A stretch of 64,000 nucleotides of DNA, from NCBI RefSeq assembly GCF_038592905.1, contig NZ_CP151943.1:4104501-4168500 (forward strand), in the 5' to 3' direction. Shown here piece by piece: positions 60,401 to 64,000 of this stretch. The number at the start of each line of letters is the position of its first letter. The first letter of the stretch is position 1. The stretch comes from Neobacillus sp. FSL H8-0543 (GTDB lineage Bacteria; Bacillota; Bacilli; Bacillales; Cytobacillaceae). The notes beneath the pieces are model-generated. The model worked only from the letters and a program-made list of their open reading frames with translations, searched no databases and had not been told where the DNA came from. A program made the position numbers and the translations under genes.

Positions 60401-61058
60401 GAAAAAGGTAAAATTAATTAAACTGGCGATTGAAGAATTGGGTAATGTAAACATTGGCGCAATTGAAGAATATGAGAGAGTCTCTGAAAGGTATGAATTT
60501 TTGAATGAACAAAAAACTGACCTTCAGGAGGCAAAGGATACACTATTTCAGGTAATTGACGAAATGGATATTGAAATGACAAAAAGGTTTGAACAAACCT
60601 TTAATGGGATTCGCCTGCATTTTGAACCAGTATTCCAAGCATTATTTGGCGGCGGAAGAGCTGATTTAAAACTAACAAATCCTGCGGATTTATTAAATAC
60701 CGGGGTTGAGATTGTCGCGCAGCCGCCTGGAAAGAAACTCCAAAATCTGGGGTTATTATCTGGGGGAGAGCGAGCGCTAACTGCAATCGCCCTATTGTTT
60801 TCGATACTAAAGGTACGCCCAGTACCATTTTGTATCCTTGATGAGGTTGAGGCAGCATTGGATGAAGCAAATGTTTTCCGTTTCAGTCAATATCTAAAAA
60901 GATTTAGTTTAGAAACACAGTTTATTGTTATTACCCACAGAAAAGGGACAATGGAAGAAGCAGATGTACTCTATGGTGTTACGATGCAGGAATCTGGTGT
61001 CTCGAAACTAGTTTCTGTCCGGCTTGAGGATTCAAGGGAGCTTGTGGAACTTAAATAA
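57489..61058 (+). CDS. smc: SMC, chromosome condensation and segregation ATPase
   Basis: SMC forms the condensin ring with ScpA/ScpB. The 1189-aa protein has Walker A GPNGSGKSNITDAIRWVLGE near the N-terminus, long coiled coils (about 170-500 and 680-1020), a central hinge (GIEGAVAELVTVPKEYETAI through VNPGGSMTGG), the ABC signature LLSGGERALTAIALLFS and Walker B FCILDEVEAALDE. I start at the ATG at 57489, with AGGGAGG 10 nt upstream and MYLKRLDIIGFKSFA as N-terminus. A frame from 57465 includes the ribosome site. Confidence 0.98.
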   Translation: MYLKRLDIIGFKSFAERIGVDFVPGVTAVVGPNGSGKSNITDAIRWVLGEQSAKSLRGSKMEDIIFGGSDTRKPQNYAEVTLTLDNNDQGLAIDYNEVSVTRRVSRSGDSDFLINKQPCRLKDIVDLFMDSGLGREAFSIISQGKVEEILNSKAEDRRTIFEEAAGVLKYKNRKKKAEAKLTETQENLNRVNDILHELGSQVEPLKIQASMAKDYLEKKEELEKIEVALTVHDIEDLHQKWESLSKQLVEHQQEEVKLSTKLQVKEAKIEETRDRIFALDESITDLQNVLLQATEELEKLEGRKEVLKERKKNSSQNKEQLKKSITEYSEKVSLLKKNKESQADHVKTLIEQVNTLKIQLKEKQEKLALFTENIEEKIESLKSEYIELLNEQAGAKNELRFIDQQLEQQERRNIRLDSENNKFIQERQSANTKKLQIQSALEEIQKQLSIQVVSYREQQRKLETLKNNYQKQEKNLYQAYQILQQAKSRKEMLEELQEDYSGFFQGVKEVLKARGNKLQGIEGAVAELVTVPKEYETAIETAFGGALQYVVTENEGNARAAIQFLKQNSFGRATFLPLTVIKGRALSSSQLTAIQNHPSLIGTAVSLVKFEQKYAEIMNNLLGNVVITKDLKGANELAKFLQYRCRLVTLDGDVVNPGGSMTGGVVKQKTTSLLTRKGELEDLKEKLAVMDGKIASSESLVKKYKAEVQTNEQQLETLRINGEQGRGKEQSLKGDLREAEFEEKNINERLAIYDREKDQFADELASLTDRKKELITAVDDYKVKIVLLDSQINKLAEQKTQDISSKDILTKEINELKVEFAEKNVQYTNTKERYEQIQEDLAESEQKLSLYTEDLELLTSEMSNSTSGEEQLDTAAKRKQQDKEETIQLISLRRKERFELQSELEDAEAEAKEIKRLHRGMVVVLKDEEVKINRLDVELENRLTQLREEYLLSFEGAKEQYPLMIPIEEARKKVKLIKLAIEELGNVNIGAIEEYERVSERYEFLNEQKTDLQEAKDTLFQVIDEMDIEMTKRFEQTFNGIRLHFEPVFQALFGGGRADLKLTNPADLLNTGVEIVAQPPGKKLQNLGLLSGGERALTAIALLFSILKVRPVPFCILDEVEAALDEANVFRFSQYLKRFSLETQFIVITHRKGTMEEADVLYGVTMQESGVSKLVSVRLEDSRELVELK

Positions 61059-61072
61059 AGGAAGTGAAAAAA

Positions 61073-62059
61073 ATGAGTTTTTTTAAAAAATTGAAAGAAA
61101 AAATTACAAAACAAACGGATACTGTAACAGAGAAATTTAAAGAAGGTCTTACCAAAACAAGAAATAACTTTTCTGGAAAAGTGAACGATCTTGTTGCCAG
61201 ATATAGAAAAGTTGATGAAGACTTCTTCGAGGAATTAGAAGAAATATTAATACAAGCAGATGTAGGTTTCGATACGGTTATGCAATTAATTGACGAGTTA
61301 AAAATGGAAGTAAAGCGCCGAAATATCCAGGACCCCCAAGAGGTACAAGATGTTATTTCTGAGAAACTTGTTGATATTTACAATGCAGGTGAAGACCAGT
61401 CAACGAAATTGAATATCCAAGAAGATAGTCTGACAGTTATATTATTTGTTGGAGTGAATGGGGTTGGTAAAACAACAACTATCGGGAAGCTCGGTCATAA
61501 GTTTAAGAGCGAAGGAAAATCTGTCCTCTTAGCTGCAGGTGATACGTTCCGCGCAGGTGCGATTGAACAGCTTGAGGTCTGGGGTGAAAGAGTTGGTGTG
61601 GATGTCATCAAGCAGGCTGAAGGATCTGACCCAGCAGCCGTTATGTATGATGCCGTTCAAGCGGCTAAATCGAGAAAAGTGGATATTTTAATTTGTGATA
61701 CTGCTGGTCGCTTACAAAATAAGGTAAACTTAATGAAAGAGCTTGAAAAGGTAAAGCGTGTGATTGAACGCGAAGTCCCTGGTGCACCGCATGAAGTCCT
61801 CCTTGTCCTTGATGCAACAACTGGACAAAATGCGCTTATTCAGGCAAAAACATTTAAAGAAGCAACGAATGTGAGCGGAATTGTCCTTTCAAAATTAGAC
61901 GGAACAGCAAAAGGCGGGATTGTCCTTGCTATTCGGAATGAATTGAAAATACCAGTGAAATTCGTCGGACTTGGGGAAAAAATGGATGACCTCCAGGAAT
62001 TCAATGCGGAACAGTATGTTTATGGATTATTTGCCAACGAGGTAGATAAATCGCTCTAA
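61073..62059 (+). CDS. ftsY: FtsY, signal recognition particle receptor
   Basis: FtsY docks SRP-ribosome complexes at the membrane. The 328-aa protein has a short basic N-terminal A region (MSFFKKLKEKITKQ), as in Gram-positives, then the N and G domains: GVNGVGKTTTIGKL (G1, about 127-140), DTAGRLQNKVNLM (G3), SKLDGTAKGG (G4). I start at the ATG at 61073, 8 nt after AAAGGAAG; a GTG at 61064 overlaps that site. The partner Ffh is encoded 433 nt further on. Confidence 0.98.
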   Translation: MSFFKKLKEKITKQTDTVTEKFKEGLTKTRNNFSGKVNDLVARYRKVDEDFFEELEEILIQADVGFDTVMQLIDELKMEVKRRNIQDPQEVQDVISEKLVDIYNAGEDQSTKLNIQEDSLTVILFVGVNGVGKTTTIGKLGHKFKSEGKSVLLAAGDTFRAGAIEQLEVWGERVGVDVIKQAEGSDPAAVMYDAVQAAKSRKVDILICDTAGRLQNKVNLMKELEKVKRVIEREVPGAPHEVLLVLDATTGQNALIQAKTFKEATNVSGIVLSKLDGTAKGGIVLAIRNELKIPVKFVGLGEKMDDLQEFNAEQYVYGLFANEVDKSL

Positions 62060-62078
62060 ATGATGTAAAGATATTTTC

Positions 62079-62107
62079 TTGACAGACTGGACAGGACTGT
62101 GTAAACT
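62079..62107 (+). promoter_or_regulatory. Sigma-A-type promoter of ylxM-ffh
   Basis: A perfect TTGACA (62079-62084), a 17-bp spacer and TAAACT (62102-62107) lie about 40 nt before ylxM. Confidence 0.82.
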
Positions 62108-62146
62108 ACATTTGTAAAGGCTTTTCACTTAACAAGGAGTGGTAGC

Positions 62147-62479
62147 ATGCTTGAAAAGACGACGCGAATGAATTATCTCTATGATTTTTACCATTCGTTG
62201 TTAACACCTAAGCAACAAAGCTATATGTCTCTCTATTATTTAGATGATTACTCACTTGGAGAAATTGCAGAAGAGTATGATGTAAGCCGTCAAGCAGTTT
62301 ATGATAACATAAAGCGGACGGGTGCAATGCTTGAAGAGTATGAAGAAAAGCTATTATTATTCGGTAAATTTATCGAGCGCAGCAATCTTTTAAGGCATTT
62401 GAAAGAATTGATCAACGAAGATCACCCTTCTAAGCAGGCAATGTTAGAAGCTGTTGCCGAGCTTGAGAATTTAGATTAG
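62147..62479 (+). CDS. ylxM: YlxM, UPF0122 helix-turn-helix protein of the SRP pathway
   Basis: This 110-aa protein has a sigma-70 region-4-like helix-turn-helix ([20 protein letters not shown], then VYDNIKRT). The streptococcal homologue modulates SRP GTPase activity. AAGGAG lies before the ATG. It lies 12 nt before ffh on the same transcript, an arrangement found throughout Firmicutes that supports a function with Ffh and FtsY rather than as a general transcription factor. Confidence 0.93.
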   Translation: MLEKTTRMNYLYDFYHSLLTPKQQSYMSLYYLDDYSLGEIAEEYDVSRQAVYDNIKRTGAMLEEYEEKLLLFGKFIERSNLLRHLKELINEDHPSKQAMLEAVAELENLD

Positions 62480-62491
62480 GAGGCGGCATGA

Positions 62492-63844
62492 ATGGCATTT
62501 GAAGGATTAGCCGACCGACTGCAGAATACGATTCAAAAAATCCGCGGAAAAGGTAAGGTTTCAGAAGCGGATATAAAAGAAATGATGCGTGAAGTACGCC
62601 TTGCTCTATTAGAGGCAGATGTTAACTTTAAGGTTGTCAAAGACTTCGTTAAAAAGGTCAGTGAACGTGCGATTGGCCAAGACGTCTTAAAAAGCTTAAC
62701 CCCAGGACAACAGGTTATTAAAATCGTTAACGAGGAACTAACCGAGTTGATGGGTGGAGAGCAAAGTAAAATAGCCGTATCGAATCGTCCGCCAACCGTC
62801 ATTATGATGGTCGGACTACAAGGTGCAGGGAAAACCACAACTTCAGGGAAGCTTGCCAACCTGCTTCGTAAAAAGTATAACCGTAAACCAATGCTTGTTG
62901 CTGCAGATATTTACCGGCCAGCTGCAATAAAGCAGCTCGAAACGCTTGGAAAACAACTAGATATACCTGTCTTTTCTCTGGGTGACCAAATAAGTCCGGT
63001 TGAAATTGCTAAGCAAGCCATCGTGAAGGCAAAAGAAGAACATCATGATTATGTACTCATTGATACTGCTGGACGCCTTCATGTTGATGAAACACTAATG
63101 GGCGAGCTCAAGGACATCAAAGAACTTACGAAACCTGATGAAATCTTCTTGGTTGTCGATGCGATGACAGGGCAGGATGCCGTCAATGTAGCTCAAAGTT
63201 TTAATGAACAACTTGGTTTGACTGGAGTTGTATTAACAAAGCTTGATGGAGACACACGAGGCGGGGCCGCACTGTCGATACGTGCCGTAACACAAACACC
63301 AATAAAGTTTGTTGGCTTAGGCGAGAAACTGGATGCATTGGAGCCGTTTTATCCTGAGCGAATGGCGTCCAGGATACTTGGCATGGGTGATGTGCTTACG
63401 CTTATTGAAAAAGCACAGTCAAATGTTGATGAAGAAAAAGCTAAAGAGCTTGAACAGAAAATGCGTACAGCAACGTTTACGCTTGATGATTTCCTGGAAC
63501 AACTTGGTCAGGTTCGGAATTTAGGACCACTTGATGAATTATTAAAAATGATGCCGGGTGCAAATAAAATCAAAGGCCTAAATAATATGCAAGTTGATGA
63601 GAAACAAATTGCGCATGTTGAGGCTGTAATCAGAGCGATGACCAAGGAAGAAAAAAATCATCCTGAAATCTTGAATTCAAACCGAAAGAGACGGATTGCC
63701 AAAGGAAGCGGACGAACTGTCCCCGAAGTAAACCGTTTATTAAAACAGTTTGAAGATATGAAAAAGATGATGAAACAAATGACAGGCATGCAGCAAAAAG
63801 GCAAGAAAAAAGGCGGATTTAAATTTCCGTTTAAGGGATTTTAG
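62492..63844 (+). CDS. ffh: Ffh, signal recognition particle GTPase
   Basis: Ffh binds signal sequences and 4.5S/6S-like SRP RNA. The 450-aa protein has the NG domain (GLQGAGKTTTSGKL about 107-120; DTAGRLHVDE; TKLDGDTRGG) and a C-terminal M domain (about 295-435) with the RNA-binding SNRKRRIAKGSG and a Met-rich tail (MKKMMKQMTGMQQ). GGAGG precedes the ATG. rpsP follows, as in B. subtilis. Confidence 0.98.
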   Translation: MAFEGLADRLQNTIQKIRGKGKVSEADIKEMMREVRLALLEADVNFKVVKDFVKKVSERAIGQDVLKSLTPGQQVIKIVNEELTELMGGEQSKIAVSNRPPTVIMMVGLQGAGKTTTSGKLANLLRKKYNRKPMLVAADIYRPAAIKQLETLGKQLDIPVFSLGDQISPVEIAKQAIVKAKEEHHDYVLIDTAGRLHVDETLMGELKDIKELTKPDEIFLVVDAMTGQDAVNVAQSFNEQLGLTGVVLTKLDGDTRGGAALSIRAVTQTPIKFVGLGEKLDALEPFYPERMASRILGMGDVLTLIEKAQSNVDEEKAKELEQKMRTATFTLDDFLEQLGQVRNLGPLDELLKMMPGANKIKGLNNMQVDEKQIAHVEAVIRAMTKEEKNHPEILNSNRKRRIAKGSGRTVPEVNRLLKQFEDMKKMMKQMTGMQQKGKKKGGFKFPFKGF

Positions 63845-63848
63845 AAAC

Positions 63849-63900
63849 GAAAAGCGCCGGCGCTGGAGCTAGACAAGCCTGGTTTTAACCTGTCTGAAAT
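63849..63900 (+). repeat. Partial Bacillaceae-type GC-rich repeat after ffh
   Basis: A 12-bp perfect palindrome AGCGCCGGCGCT (63853-63864) is followed by TGGAGCTAGACA and a hairpin with AGACA/TGTCT ends (63871-63875 with 63891-63895). The GC-rich start, beginning 5 nt after the ffh stop, contrasts with the AT-rich surroundings. I recall similar short elements between Bacillus genes; the family assignment is tentative. Confidence 0.5.
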
Positions 63901-63929
63901 TGGTAATAATAACTGTAAAGAAAAAACAC

Positions 63930-63958
63930 TTTACAAATGATTTAAGAATTGATAATAT
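63930..63958 (+). promoter_or_regulatory. Sigma-A-type promoter of rpsP
   Basis: TTTACA (63930-63935), a 17-bp spacer and TAATAT (63953-63958) lie about 40 nt before the ATG at the window end. Confidence 0.6.
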
Positions 63959-63997
63959 ACTATCTTGTGTGAAACTATTCGGAGGTGCTTATTTAAA

Positions 63998-64000
63998 ATG
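63998..64000 (+). CDS. rpsP: Probable start codon of rpsP (30S ribosomal protein S16), rest outside the window
   Basis: Only the ATG is inside the window. The strong ribosome site CGGAGGTG lies about 11 nt upstream and a promoter precedes it. In B. subtilis rpsP directly follows ffh, so the name rests on conserved order alone; no coding sequence is visible. Confidence 0.5.

Overview
The window is 64 kb of chromosome from an AT-rich, endospore-forming member of the Bacillaceae. Gene content and order match the ftsA-to-rpsP region of Bacillus subtilis almost gene for gene. Sporulation genes (spoIIGA, sigE, sigG, spoVM), a T-box leader, PyrR attenuators and a FapR operator all point to a Bacillus-type Firmicute, perhaps near Neobacillus; the species cannot be named from the sequence alone.

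Layout: (1) 1-4.55 kb, cell division (ftsA 3' end, ftsZ) and the sporulation sigma cluster spoIIGA-sigE-sigG. (2) 4.56-6.85 kb, an accessory island at the position where B. subtilis carries ylmA/ylmB. It holds short palindromic repeats, a 46-bp perfect palindrome, an IS110-family element whose long 5' non-coding end looks like a bridge-RNA locus, and a GC-rich dispersed repeat. (3) 6.85-10.9 kb, ylmC-ylmD-ylmE-sepF-ylmG-ylmH-divIVA. (4) 10.9-16.1 kb, T-box-ileS, ylyA, lspA, rluD. (5) 16.1-27.9 kb, the complete pyrimidine operon pyrR-pyrP-pyrB-pyrC-carA-carB-pyrK-pyrD-pyrF-pyrE with three PyrR attenuators. (6) 28-35 kb, rqcH (reverse strand), a nested repeat, a Ca2+ P-type ATPase, yicC, remA, gmk, rpoZ. 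(7) 35.2-47.9 kb, coaBC, priA, def, fmt, rsmB, rlmN, prpC, prkC, rsgA, rpe, thiN. (8) 47.9-56.6 kb, spoVM, rpmB (reverse), yloU, fakA, recG and the fatty-acid operon fapR-plsX-fabD-fabG-acpP. (9) 56.7-64 kb, rnc, smc, ftsY, ylxM, ffh and the rpsP start.

Most of the window is conserved housekeeping DNA with tight, often overlapping coding units. Relative to B. subtilis as I recall it, the window lacks bpr/bpf after ftsZ, ylmA/ylmB after sigG, the cysH cluster after pyrE, and sdaAB/sdaAA before recG.

The most interesting non-standard signal is the IS110 element. Its 5' leader folds into a stem-loop whose 3' loop strand is perfectly complementary over 10 nt to the element's own terminus, next to a TATA flank that is also found at the other end. 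This is the arrangement expected of a donor-binding loop in a bridge RNA. Other leads are a FapR-like site upstream of yloU-fakA, a three-codon ORF overlapping the start of the Ca2+ ATPase, and three differently rearranged copies of one GC-rich repeat.
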